Position numbers and translations under genes: made by a program | Assembly: GCF_001813675.1 (NCBI RefSeq) | Contig: NZ_KV813663.1 | Coordinates: 47,519-111,518, forward strand | DNA from: Streptococcus sp. HMSC078D09 | Lineage (GTDB): Bacteria; Bacillota; Bacilli; Lactobacillales; Streptococcaceae | Direction of reading: 5' to 3' | Length of the DNA stretch: 64,000 bases | Notes under the pieces: model-generated | Seen by the model: only the letters and a program-made list of their open reading frames with translations | Databases searched by the model: none | What the model was told of the DNA's origin: nothing | Shown here: positions 20,010 to 28,058 of the stretch, piece after piece | How positions within the stretch are numbered: position 1 is the stretch's first letter | Layout: each line of letters starts with the position of its first letter

Positions 20010-20708
20010 TCATTTTAAGGCTGCGACGAAGCGCTCTGTAATCTCTTTTGGTCGAGTAATGGCACCACCTACAACGATGCCGCGAACCCCGAGATCATGG
20101 ATTTTCTTGGCCTGATCAGGGTAGTGGATCTTGCCTTCTGCGATGACATCTACTCCTGCTTGGCAGAGACGATGGATCAGTTCAAAATCTGGGCCATCAA
20201 CCTTTGGACTGTAGTCCGTATAGCCCGAAAGGGTCGTTCCGACAAAGTCCACTCCCGCTTCGACAGCTGTCAATCCTTCTTCCAGAGTAGAGGTATCAGC
20301 CATCAAGAGTTGGTCTGGATATTTCTCTTTGACTTGATGGATAAAGTCACTAATCGAAAGACCATCATGACGGGGACGTTTGGTACAATCAAGAGCAATG
20401 ACCGCGATATCCAAAGCTGCCAACTCATCGACTTCTTTCATGGTAGCCGTGATAAAGGGTTCTTCCGGTGGATAGTCACGCTTGATAATCCCAATGATCG
20501 GTAACTTGGTCACTTCCTTTATTTCCTTGATATCCCGGACACTATTGGCTCGGATCCCGACAGCTCCACCCTGCTCAGCCGCTTTGACCAAGAGAGGAAT
20601 GACTCCTCCTGCTTCTGTATAGAGCGGTTCATGAGGGAGGGCTTGACAAGAAACAATGATGCCGTCTTTGATTTGTTCAATCAGTTCATCTTTTGTAATC
20701 TTTGACAT
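20010..20708 (-). CDS. nanE: N-acetylmannosamine-6-phosphate 2-epimerase
   Basis: A 232-residue TIM-barrel enzyme that converts ManNAc-6-P to GlcNAc-6-P, after which NagA/NagB (not in this window) complete entry to glycolysis. Signatures are [26 protein letters not shown] and [11 protein letters not shown] followed by the phosphate-binding [13 protein letters not shown]. It is the first gene of the sialic-acid operon, with AAGGAG upstream and a promoter at 20756-20784. Confidence 0.95.
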   Translation of the reverse strand: MSKITKDELIEQIKDGIIVSCQALPHEPLYTEAGGVIPLLVKAAEQGGAVGIRANSVRDIKEIKEVTKLPIIGIIKRDYPPEEPFITATMKEVDELAALDIAVIALDCTKRPRHDGLSISDFIHQVKEKYPDQLLMADTSTLEEGLTAVEAGVDFVGTTLSGYTDYSPKVDGPDFELIHRLCQAGVDVIAEGKIHYPDQAKKIHDLGVRGIVVGGAITRPKEITERFVAALK

Positions 20709-20749
20709 AACTCCTTCTCCTTTGATAATAAGGCAACTCGAGTACTTGT

Positions 20750-20784
20750 AAATTGATTATAATCTATTTTTAAAGCGCTTACAA
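20750..20784 (-). promoter_or_regulatory. Sialic-acid operon promoter with overlapping cre and palindrome
   Basis: On the - strand TTGTAA (-35) and TATAAT (-10) are 17 bases apart. The -35 is part of TTGTAAGCGCTTTAAA (20769-20784), which fits the CcpA cre consensus with one mismatch. A 20-bp near-perfect palindrome centred on the -10 (20750-20769, core GATTATAATC) is a candidate operator for the RpiR-type regulator. Confidence 0.75.
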
Positions 20785-20834
20785 TATTAATCGTGCAATT
20801 GGATTATAGTTTCACATTTTAGGGCAAAATAAAA

Positions 20835-20862
20835 AGATCTCTGAAACTAGTTTCAGAGATCT
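20835..20862 (-). terminator. Terminator of the 128-residue membrane protein gene
   Basis: A perfect 28-bp palindrome (AGATCTCTGAAAC and its complement) is followed on the - strand by TTTTTATTTT. Confidence 0.85.
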
Positions 20863-20878
20863 AGGACATGGTGATTCC

Positions 20879-21265
20879 TTAGGCCATCTTTTGAGTCGCT
20901 TTTTCCTTTACGACAAATACAAAGCCGATAGAGCCGACGACGGCTCCAAGCAAGATCCAATAGACCATATCCGATGAAGCCATTGGGCCTGCCAAGAGAC
21001 CTGCTAATAAAAAGAGATTGATATACAGTCGGGTATCGCGATAGAAGGTCCAATTGAAATGGTAGCTACCTTCTGGATACTGACGCGTCGATACAGGCGG
21101 TTGAAAGACCTGCAGCAAGATCAAAATCCCAACAAAAGCAAGATAAGCTAGGCTAACTACCGAAAGCGGAGCCCGCATCGTCAACGCCACAGCCGCTAAA
21201 AGCAAGACCAAGATCCAGAAATGGAAGTCCATCCAGAATTCACGATGATAACAAAACCGTTTCAT
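20879..21265 (-). CDS. Small four-helix membrane protein, unknown function
   Basis: A 128-residue protein not recognised as a named family. Four hydrophobic segments are visible at about residues 13-32, 36-53, 80-96 and 101-118, with a polar central loop (PPVSTRQYPEGSYHFNWTFYRD) and a basic C-terminus. It has its own promoter (TTGCAA-16-TATAAT, 21309-21336) and terminator, so it is monocistronic. It lies between the sialic-acid operon and the remnant of an alcohol dehydrogenase gene. No function is offered. Confidence 0.7.
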   Translation of the reverse strand: MKRFCYHREFWMDFHFWILVLLLAAVALTMRAPLSVVSLAYLAFVGILILLQVFQPPVSTRQYPEGSYHFNWTFYRDTRLYINLFLLAGLLAGPMASSDMVYWILLGAVVGSIGFVFVVKEKATQKMA

Positions 21266-21308
21266 AAGATCACACCTTTCTCTTTATGTAATCGTTTTCT
21301 GTACTTCT

Positions 21309-21336
21309 ATTATAAGACAACAAATTTATTTTGCAA
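21309..21336 (-). promoter_or_regulatory. Promoter of the 128-residue membrane protein gene
   Basis: TTGCAA and TATAAT on the - strand are separated by 16 bases. Confidence 0.55.
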
Positions 21337-21366
21337 GGAATCATTGGCTTTTGGGGGTTGAAAATA

Positions 21367-21387
21367 GGACCAGAATATCTCTGGTCC
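21367..21387 (-). terminator. Terminator of the adh remnant
   Basis: GGACCAGA and TCTGGTCC arms lie 36 bases beyond the remnant stop codon, followed on the - strand by TATTTTC. Confidence 0.65.
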
Positions 21388-21423
21388 GTCTAAAAAAACT
21401 ATGAACAAATATTAGTTGCCACT

Positions 21424-21589
21424 TCATTCACTGATATCATTTTCGATAATCACCTTGAGAGCATGGTTTTCACCCGCATGTTTAAAGACATCATAGGCTT
21501 TTTCAACTTCTGAGAGTTTGAAGTGGTGGGTGATGAGCTTGATCCAGCAGTTGCAGATTGCCTGCAGATACATAAGTTGCAGCTTTCAC
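21424..21589 (-). pseudogene. Zinc alcohol dehydrogenase remnant with internal deletion
   Basis: Read on the - strand, a GTG after AGGAG opens VKAATYVSAGNLQLLD, the usual N-terminus of zinc-dependent alcohol dehydrogenases of this type. In a second frame, directly abutting it, comes KLITHHFKLSEVEKAYDVFK and then HAGENHALKVIIENDISE with a stop at 21424, the usual C-terminus. Roughly 290 to 300 central codons, including all zinc and NAD sites, are gone, and the junction is out of frame. Promoter, ribosome site and terminator all remain. Confidence 0.85.
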
Positions 21590-21647
21590 AAGCGACTCCT
21601 TTTTTGTTGGTTTGATAAAACCATTTTATTTTCGTTTCTTTGTGAAT

Positions 21648-21676
21648 ATTATAACATACTAAGTAAGCGCTTGCAA
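21648..21676 (-). promoter_or_regulatory. Intact promoter with cre in front of the adh remnant
   Basis: On the - strand TTGCAA (-35) and TATAAT (-10) are exactly 17 bases apart. The -35 begins TTGCAAGCGCTTACTT (21661-21676), a full match to the cre consensus WTGNAANCGNWNNCWW. The layout is the same as at the nanE promoter. Confidence 0.8.
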
Positions 21677-21716
21677 GAATTTATAGGCACATTTTTAAAA
21701 GTTTTTGAGCAAACAA

Positions 21717-21750
21717 AAACATTCCTCTTATCTCTACCAGAGGAATGTTT
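21717..21750 (-). terminator. Terminator of the three-gene helical operon
   Basis: AAACATTCCTCT and AGAGGAATGTTT form a 12-bp perfect stem overlapping the stop codon of the last gene; TTGTTT follows on the - strand. Confidence 0.8.
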
Positions 21751-22076
21751 CAATCTCCTTGTTCTAATTGTTGACGCTGCTTATAGTACTCTTGCTGCTC
21801 GCGCTCACGCTCTTCTTCTAATCGCTCTTCATAGCGCTTGAGTTCTGCCTCAAATTCTTCTTGCAAGGCAAATAAACGCTCCAAGCCACTTTGGGCCTCC
21901 GCACTTGGCGCTTGAAAATGAAGGGCACTCAACCAGTCTACTAAATTTTCTGTATGTTGGCGGACATCCATACGCATATCCGCATAATCCCACTCCAACT
22001 CACTAAGTTTCTGGTTGAAGCGGTAATGTCGATCTTCTAGTTGTTCTAATTCACTATTTCCTGAATGGTACATCAC
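21750..22076 (-). CDS. Small coiled-coil protein, type VII accessory-like (DUF3958-like)
   Basis: A 108-residue protein that appears wholly helical: residues 8-50 and 65-108 form two heptad-rich helices, the second strongly charged (EEREREQQEYYKQRQQL). In size, helical hairpin form and Glu/Gln/Tyr-rich tail it resembles the DUF3958/Lap-type proteins encoded beside LXG toxins of streptococcal type VII secretion. That is a resemblance, not a motif match. Its start overlaps the stop of the preceding gene by 4 bases. No LXG toxin follows; a terminator overlaps its stop codon. Confidence 0.6.
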   Translation of the reverse strand: MMYHSGNSELEQLEDRHYRFNQKLSELEWDYADMRMDVRQHTENLVDWLSALHFQAPSAEAQSGLERLFALQEEFEAELKRYEERLEEEREREQQEYYKQRQQLEQGD

Positions 22077-22378
22077 ATACCTCCTTTAATCGGACTCAAT
22101 AAAATCGGCTTCTTCACTGATTTCAGTGCTGTTTCTACCGCGTCCGCTGCTCCTCCTGTAAATCCGTCTTTCAAATCACTAACTAGGGTCGTTGTAGCAA
22201 AAGAGCGCATCTTTTCGGATTGGCCGCCCAAGGTTACCTGCAAACTCATCCCTTCCAACATCATCAAGGCTTTTTGCGTTGCAATCAAACTTCTGATCGC
22301 AATCCGCTCTTGCTCCTTTTTAATCTCTCGATGGAGCTCCTCAATTCGTTCTCTGTCCTCTCCCAGGATCTCTAACAT
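22073..22378 (-). CDS. Small helical protein of the same operon, unknown
   Basis: A 101-residue protein with a charged N-terminal helix (residues 5-30, DRERIEELHREIKKEQERIA) and a more hydrophobic second half rich in Gly, Ala and Thr (residues 60-85, DLKDGFTGGAADAVETAL). Size and position between two helical neighbours are reminiscent of the WXG100-like small partners of LXG proteins, but no WXG or YxxxD motif is present. An AGGAG-type site precedes the start; the stop overlaps the next gene. Confidence 0.6.
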   Translation of the reverse strand: MLEILGEDRERIEELHREIKKEQERIAIRSLIATQKALMMLEGMSLQVTLGGQSEKMRSFATTTLVSDLKDGFTGGAADAVETALKSVKKPILLSPIKGGM

Positions 22379-22391
22379 CTTTTTCTCCTAC

Positions 22392-22949
22392 TTATGAAAA
22401 ATCAAAGGCCGTTGCTTGTCCCTTGTCCAAGTCCACCAATTGAGCTGATGCAGCCTCCAGCTGACTTGCCAAGTCTGACAAGCGAGTGGAATAGGCCTTT
22501 GCTTGGGCGAGGTTCTCCGCCTCTACCGTTTGGTCCCAACAAGTATCCATGGAGAACTCTCCTAATAGTTGCTCCACTTCTGCATCTGTTAAAAATTGGG
22601 CCATGCTGTGGGCCATTTGTGACACCTCAGCGACCTTATGGGAAACCGTCTCCTTAGCCTCTTCCAACTTATCCTTGACTTCTGCCTCAAAGGTAGTTGC
22701 CTGCGCTGAAGCATTCTGTGCTACCGCCAGCACCAATTCCTCCCGCAATTGAATGGTCTGGGTCCCAGACGCGCTCGCTAGTTGCTGATGGAGGCTAGAA
22801 ATGCTTGGTCTTTCCTGCCCATACATGGAGACCACCGAAGCAGATGATGGCTGATTTTCTGAAGTGGAAGCTTCCCGATCTCGTTGGGGCATTTCAATAA
22901 TTTTCTGTGCCTGATCTTGTCTTCCTTGCACGTCACCTTCTAACTCCAT
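22392..22949 (-). CDS. Helical protein, first gene of the orphan operon
   Basis: A 185-residue protein with no signal peptide or membrane segment. Residues 1-55 are polar and probably disordered (many Gln, Ser, Glu); residues 60-180 are predicted helices rich in Ala, Gln and Glu, with a single Trp-Asp pair near residue 140. The ATG at 22949 is chosen because a strong AAAGGAGG lies nine bases upstream; an in-frame ATG at 22985 has only a weak, tightly spaced GGA. It leads a tight three-gene unit with 13-base and overlapping junctions. Family not recognised. Confidence 0.65.
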   Translation of the reverse strand: MELEGDVQGRQDQAQKIIEMPQRDREASTSENQPSSASVVSMYGQERPSISSLHQQLASASGTQTIQLREELVLAVAQNASAQATTFEAEVKDKLEEAKETVSHKVAEVSQMAHSMAQFLTDAEVEQLLGEFSMDTCWDQTVEAENLAQAKAYSTRLSDLASQLEAASAQLVDLDKGQATAFDFS

Positions 22950-23140
22950 TTGAGATGGCCTCCTTTCTTGGATTTGTTTTTTCATTTCCTATAACTGAAA
23001 AAGGATCATAACCCTTCAGCTACAGGCAGATTCACACACTATAGGGTAACATAAAATAGCTCGGAATGCTATAAAAATAACACAATTTCTGAAAAAAAGT
23101 CTAATTTTTTATGAAAAAACGAGTTTTGGACCCAAATAGC

Positions 23141-23170
23141 AAAAATCCCCCACTCTTACGAGCGAGGGAT
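23141..23170 (-). terminator. Terminator of adhE
   Basis: ATCCCTCGCT pairs with AGTGGGGGAT around a six-base loop and is followed by T5 on the - strand. The 23171-23201 and 22986-23140 stretches hold no gene. Confidence 0.7.
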
Positions 23171-23201
23171 AGCTGATAAACATCAGTTGTTCCTTGGCGT
23201 C

Positions 23202-25853
23202 TTATTTACGACGTCCTGGACGTTCCTTGTAACCATAGTAAGCATCTTCGATGATTTCTTGCATATGGTCTACCATTGGAAGACGTGGGTTCGCTGGTGA
23301 ACATTGATCTTCGTAAGCAAGGAAGGCCAATTCACGAGAATGTTTCTTCCATTCTTTTTCATCGATGCCTTGTGCTTTGAAGTTCATTTCGATACCACAG
23401 CGTTCACCAAGTTCGTATACAGCTTTTGCGTAAGCTTCAACGGCTTCTTCTGGAGTAGAGCATGGAAGTCCTAGCATACGAGCGATATCTTGGTATTTTT
23501 CATCTGCACGGTAGTAGTTGTACTTAGGCCATGTAGCTGTCTTAGCTGGGCGTGTACCGTTGTAGCGGATAACGTATGGAAGCAAGATGGCATTGGTCCG
23601 TCCGTGGATGGTGTGGAATTGCGCACCGATCTTGTGGGCCATTGAGTGAGAAATACCGAGGAAGGCATTGGCGAAGGCCATACCTGCGATCGTTGACGCA
23701 TTGTGCATCTTTTCACGTGAATGGAAGTCCGCATTCTTGACTGAGCTTTCCAAGTTTTCAAAGACAAGTTTAATGGCTTGAAGGGCAAGACCATCTGTGA
23801 AGTCGCTAGCCATTTGTGATACGTAAGCTTCTGTCGCGTGCGTCAAGACGTCCATACCAGTGTCTGCTGCAACAGATCCAGGAACTGTCAATACCAAGGC
23901 AGGGTCTACGATTGCCACTGTTGGAGTCAATGAGTAGTCTGCGATTGGGTATTTACGGTTGTTTGCTTTATCAGAGATAACGGCAAATGGAGTTACTTCA
24001 GATCCTGTACCAGATGTTGTTGGGATAGCGATGAATTTGGTCTTCTTACCAAGCAATGGGAACTTGAAGGCACGTTTACGGATATCCATGAATTTTTGTA
24101 CCAAGTCACGGAAGTCCACTTCTGGTTGTTCGTAGAAGAGCCACATAACTTTGGCCGCATCCATTGGTGATCCACCACCAAGAGCAATGATGGTATCTGG
24201 TTTGAAGGCACGCATGATCTCTGTACCACGTTCAACAGTTGTGATATCTGGATCTGGTTCTACGTCTGCAAAGATTTGGTAAACCACCTTGTTGCGACGA
24301 AGGTCAAGCTGTTCGATGATACGATCAAGGAAACCAAGCTCTACCATAGCGTGGTCTGTAACGATCATGACACGTTCAACGTCACGACATTTTTGTAGGT
24401 ATTCAATTGAATCACGTTCAAAGTATGTTTTTGAAGGAAGTTTCATCCATTGCATGTTATTTCTCCGGCGTCCGACTTTTTTGATATTCAAGAGGTTGAT
24501 GGCACTAACGTTGTCCCCAACAGAGTTGCGTCCGTAAGAACCACATCCAAGTGTTAATGATGGCAAGAAGGCATTGTAAACATCCCCGATACCACCGAAA
24601 GTCGAAGGAGAGTTGCAGATCACACGAATGGCTTTGACTGCTTTACCAAATTCTTTGGTCAATTCTTCATCAGCAGTATGGATAGCTGCTGAGTGACCAA
24701 GACCGTTGAATTCAACCATTTGGCGAGCTTTGTTAATTCCGTCTTCACGGCTTTCAGATTTCAAAACAGCGATGACTGGTGACAATTTTTCACGAGTCAA
24801 CGGTTCTTTTTCGCCAACTTCTTTACATTCTGCTGCAAGGATATTGGTTCCTTCTGGTACAGTGAAGCCAGCTTGTTCAGCGATCCATGCTGCTGGTTTC
24901 CCAACGATGTCCGCATTCAATTTCGCACCTGCACAGTTCTTGCTGTTGGCTTTTACGCCGAAGCAGAACTCTTCAAGAAGGGCTTTTTCTTTTTTGTTAA
25001 CAAAGTAAGTGTGGTAAGATTTGAATTCTTCAACAAACTCATCGTAGATTTCTTTATCGATGATAACCGCTTGTTCAGACGCACAGACCATACCATTGTC
25101 AAATGATTTAGACATGACGATATCGTGTGCTGCTTGGCGGATATTGGCTGATTTTTCAACGTAAGCAGGAACGTTTCCGGCACCTACCCCAAGAGCTGGT
25201 TTTCCACAAGAATAAGCGGCTTTTACCATGGCGTTACCACCGGTCGCAAGGATGGTCGCAACTCCTTCATGGTTCATAAGGGCACTAGTTGCTTCCATAG
25301 AAGGTTGGGTAATCCATTGCACACAGTTCTCAGGTGCTCCAGCTGCAATTGCCGCATCGCGTACGATTTGTGCCGCATGAGCAGATGATTCTTGAGCAGA
25401 TGGGTGGAAGGCAAAGACGATAGGGTTCCGTGTTTTCAATGAAATCAAGGCTTTAAAGATTGCTGTTGAAGTTGGGTTGGTTGTAGGTGTGATCCCGCAG
25501 ACAACTCCGACTGGCTCAGCAATAAGGGTCAAACCAGTGACGTCATCTTCTGAAATGACACCAACTGTTTTCGTGTGACGCATGTTATTTACTACGTGTT
25601 CACAAGCGAACAAGTTCTTAGTCGCCTTGTCTTCAAAGACTCCACGACCAGTTTCTTCATAGGCATGAAGAGCGAGCTCACCGTGAGCGTCAAGAGCCGC
25701 TACAGATGCTTTCGCCACAATGTAGTCCACTTGCTCCTGATTCAATTTGCGCATCTCTTCAAGCGCCACCAGCGCTTTTTGCACCAACTCGTCTACGTGT
25801 TTTTCAGCAGCGAGTTTCTTTTCTTCAGGTGAGAGAGTTTTTTTATCAGCCAT
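23202..25853 (-). CDS. adhE: Bifunctional acetaldehyde-CoA/alcohol dehydrogenase
   Basis: An 883-residue fusion enzyme that reduces acetyl-CoA to acetaldehyde and then ethanol, regenerating two NAD+. The N-terminal aldehyde dehydrogenase domain (about 1-440) carries the catalytic cysteine Cys257 in FDNGMVCASEQ; the C-terminal iron-dependent alcohol dehydrogenase (about 460-870) carries the NAD-binding GGGSPMDAAK (near 555) and the iron-ligand segments AFLGISHSMAHKIG and TIHGRTNAILLPYV. In cells such enzymes form spirosome filaments. GGAGG precedes the ATG. It is monocistronic, with a Rex-like operator covering its start point. Confidence 0.97.
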   Translation of the reverse strand: MADKKTLSPEEKKLAAEKHVDELVQKALVALEEMRKLNQEQVDYIVAKASVAALDAHGELALHAYEETGRGVFEDKATKNLFACEHVVNNMRHTKTVGVISEDDVTGLTLIAEPVGVVCGITPTTNPTSTAIFKALISLKTRNPIVFAFHPSAQESSAHAAQIVRDAAIAAGAPENCVQWITQPSMEATSALMNHEGVATILATGGNAMVKAAYSCGKPALGVGAGNVPAYVEKSANIRQAAHDIVMSKSFDNGMVCASEQAVIIDKEIYDEFVEEFKSYHTYFVNKKEKALLEEFCFGVKANSKNCAGAKLNADIVGKPAAWIAEQAGFTVPEGTNILAAECKEVGEKEPLTREKLSPVIAVLKSESREDGINKARQMVEFNGLGHSAAIHTADEELTKEFGKAVKAIRVICNSPSTFGGIGDVYNAFLPSLTLGCGSYGRNSVGDNVSAINLLNIKKVGRRRNNMQWMKLPSKTYFERDSIEYLQKCRDVERVMIVTDHAMVELGFLDRIIEQLDLRRNKVVYQIFADVEPDPDITTVERGTEIMRAFKPDTIIALGGGSPMDAAKVMWLFYEQPEVDFRDLVQKFMDIRKRAFKFPLLGKKTKFIAIPTTSGTGSEVTPFAVISDKANNRKYPIADYSLTPTVAIVDPALVLTVPGSVAADTGMDVLTHATEAYVSQMASDFTDGLALQAIKLVFENLESSVKNADFHSREKMHNASTIAGMAFANAFLGISHSMAHKIGAQFHTIHGRTNAILLPYVIRYNGTRPAKTATWPKYNYYRADEKYQDIARMLGLPCSTPEEAVEAYAKAVYELGERCGIEMNFKAQGIDEKEWKKHSRELAFLAYEDQCSPANPRLPMVDHMQEIIEDAYYGYKERPGRRK

Positions 25854-25947
25854 TTGATGCTTTCCTCCAATATTTGAAACCCTTATCCTTTTCTAGAACT
25901 TTTTCATGTTTTCGGAAATTTTCAAGAATAGTGTAAGAAATTTCGAT

Positions 25948-25998
25948 TTGTTAATTATTTCACAATATAATTGTACTCTATTTTGAGATTTTTGTAAA
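25948..25998 (-). promoter_or_regulatory. adhE promoter and Rex-like operator
   Basis: On the - strand TTTACA (25993-25998) and TACAAT (25970-25975) are 17 bases apart. Directly downstream lies TTGTTAATTATTTCACAA (25948-25965, + strand), one mismatch from the Rex palindrome TTGTGA-N6-TCACAA, placed over the start point where a redox repressor would block transcription when NAD+ is abundant. Confidence 0.75.
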
Positions 25999-26012
25999 CA
26001 CTTCCAAGCAAC

Positions 26013-26123
26013 TTTCACAAAGAATTTTTCGAAGTTTGTGAAAACTTTATCAATCGTATTGCTGTGAAAGCAATTCTTTAGCAAAATTGTGAAGAAATAA
26101 TTAAAAAATTTTTTTCTTCACAA
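26013..26123. promoter_or_regulatory. Cluster of Rex-type half-sites upstream of adhE
   Basis: Two further inverted pairs of TTGTGAA-type half-sites are present: TTTCACAAA (26013-26021) with TTTGTGAAA (26035-26043), and TTGTGAAGAAA (26087-26097) with TTTCTTCACAA (26113-26123). Their spacers (13 and 15 bases) exceed the usual six, so cooperative or weak binding is only a possibility. Confidence 0.4.
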
Positions 26124-26144
26124 AGTGATATTTTCAATTGATTT

Positions 26145-26160
26145 TTGTAAGCGTTTTCTT
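26145..26160 (+). promoter_or_regulatory. cre-like CcpA site
   Basis: TTGTAAGCGTTTTCTT fits the consensus WTGNAANCGNWNNCWW at every position. It lies about 150 bases upstream of the adhE -35 and just after the end of the acyltransferase gene, so adhE is the likely target. The 402-base gap 25854-26255 holds only these regulatory sites and a terminator. Confidence 0.6.
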
Positions 26161-26169
26161 AATCTTACT

Positions 26170-26207
26170 AAAAAAAGCAGCTTTTTACAAGTAAAAAGTT
26201 GCTTTTT
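26170..26207 (-). terminator. Terminator of the acyltransferase operon
   Basis: AAAGCAGCTTTTTAC and GTAAAAAGTTGCTTT form a stem with a two-base loop and flanking A/T runs, so it can act in either direction. Confidence 0.75.
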
Positions 26208-26255
26208 GTTTTATTTTGTTAGGATTTGTTTTGTTTCAGTTTCAGAGAAGCATTG

Positions 26256-28058
26256 TTACTTCTTGACCGGACCCTTTTCGGCCTTATCAAGGGCTTCTTT
26301 GACTGTTTGAGCATAGAGTTCCCCACCATTGGTTTCCATATTGAAGTGAACAGAGTCTGTTCCCACCCAAATGTTTGGATTTTCAATTGCTACTTGGTAC
26401 CAGTCCGCAATGGTGATAAAGTCGTATTTCTTAGCTAGTTCCAACTCATAAAGACGCGTTTGAACCGATTCACTGGACTGATCGTTGGCATAGCGCCCAT
26501 CATATGGTGTCACAAGGATCAAGCGACGGCCTTTTGGAAGTTTCTCAACATACTGATCCAGCAATTCTTTGTAGTTGCTTACAGTATTGGTTCCTAGGGC
26601 AATGACCACATTTTTTAGGAGAACTTTATTGGAGATATCGGTCTCAAAGACCTTCATTCCATTTTCCAACTGACGGCTCACCACTGCATCGATCTGGATG
26701 CCCGGGATCGCTTTGGTTAGGTAGTCCTGCGCTCGCAAGTTAACCGAATCACCGATCATGGTCACACCATTTGAGACGTTATAGTCTGTTGCAGTCGCAT
26801 TGTCCACTTGCGTCCGTGTGACCTGCATTTTGCTGTCTGCTTGATTGAGCCCACTCACTACCAAACTCTCATCAAAAGCTCCGACGGTTGGTGCAAAGGC
26901 AGAGATTCCAATCATCAAGAGAGCCAGAGGAATCATGAGGTAAAAGATCGGTTTGGTCAAAAAACTGAGATCCATCTTCATACCAAAGACACGAGGCTCT
27001 TTGCCTGCAATGGTTGGCTCCAAAATATAGAAAGACAGAGCCGTTAAAATCAAGGAAACGATCGTCGTCACAAGGGCTGCCATCATATTTCCCAAATGTT
27101 GAGAGAAGATGATAAAGAAAGGCCAGTGGAAAAGGTAGACACCATAACTGGTATCTGCCAAGAAATTGAGGATGGCTGGTTCTTTTTTATCTGGAGTCTT
27201 TTCATGGAGAATGCGGGCCGACAGAATCATGGCACAAGCTGCGATTGTCGCTGCTAAAAAGCCAAATAGATAGGTCCACAAGCTATCAAATGGTAAGAAA
27301 AGACTGAGCACGAACAAGAAGGCAAAGCTTCCACCCAAGACCGACAAGGTCTTTTTCATGCTCCAAGACTGCACCAGCTTTGTAAAGTTCGGACTGACAT
27401 TGGCAATCCCTGTCACCGTTGCTAGGCATGATCCCGCAAAGAAGGGGAAGATGTGAGTGAAGCTAGAAAAATAGATGGTGGAGAAATTAGCTGTCAGAAA
27501 GGCACGGATGAACATGGACAAGAAGGTGAAGAGAAAGAGCCCGCTGGATGCTAGGAAGAGCATGCCTCGGTACTTTCCAACCGTCTTAGCCCGCTTAGCC
27601 AAGAACCATGCCAAAAGTGCCCAGAGCACATAGTAATGCACTTCTAGAGCCAAACTCCAGGTATGAAGGAAGAGATGCGGAATGAAGTTACTTTCGTAAC
27701 TACCACCCGTTGCCATCTCAAAGAAATTAGTCACAAAACCGAAGACCGCCGCAATCTGAGTCCCAATACCAGCCACGTAGTCCCGTTGGACCATAAAGGT
27801 AAAGGGCATCACGACCAAGACCATAAAGACAAGGGGTGGTACGATCCGGTAAAAGCGCCGTTTCAAGAATGCCAGGTAGTCGATTCCTTGCTTGCGCGCA
27901 AATTCATCGATCAAGAGCGCTGTAATCAAAAATCCTGAGAAGGTGAAGAAAATATCTACCCCAATGAAGCCTCCAGGAAAGGCTTTTTGGAAGAAATGGT
28001 AAAGCAATACCAATAAGAGTCCTGTAACACGAACTAGTGAAAACCATTTAATGCGCAT
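26256..28058 (-). CDS. OatA-like acyltransferase with extracellular SGNH domain
   Basis: A 600-residue membrane protein. Residues 1-385 form the acyltransferase-3 domain with about 11 membrane segments (RVTGLLLVLLYHFFQ near the start carries the conserved His). Residues 430-600 form an extracellular SGNH hydrolase-like domain with GDSV (near 437), the GTN block in VIALGTNT (near 491) and the catalytic DSVHF (near 571). This architecture transfers acetyl groups across the membrane, as OatA does to muramic acid for lysozyme resistance. The peptidoglycan target is inferred. The start overlaps the MORN gene by 11 bases. Confidence 0.88.
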   Translation of the reverse strand: MRIKWFSLVRVTGLLLVLLYHFFQKAFPGGFIGVDIFFTFSGFLITALLIDEFARKQGIDYLAFLKRRFYRIVPPLVFMVLVVMPFTFMVQRDYVAGIGTQIAAVFGFVTNFFEMATGGSYESNFIPHLFLHTWSLALEVHYYVLWALLAWFLAKRAKTVGKYRGMLFLASSGLFLFTFLSMFIRAFLTANFSTIYFSSFTHIFPFFAGSCLATVTGIANVSPNFTKLVQSWSMKKTLSVLGGSFAFLFVLSLFLPFDSLWTYLFGFLAATIAACAMILSARILHEKTPDKKEPAILNFLADTSYGVYLFHWPFFIIFSQHLGNMMAALVTTIVSLILTALSFYILEPTIAGKEPRVFGMKMDLSFLTKPIFYLMIPLALLMIGISAFAPTVGAFDESLVVSGLNQADSKMQVTRTQVDNATATDYNVSNGVTMIGDSVNLRAQDYLTKAIPGIQIDAVVSRQLENGMKVFETDISNKVLLKNVVIALGTNTVSNYKELLDQYVEKLPKGRRLILVTPYDGRYANDQSSESVQTRLYELELAKKYDFITIADWYQVAIENPNIWVGTDSVHFNMETNGGELYAQTVKEALDKAEKGPVKK

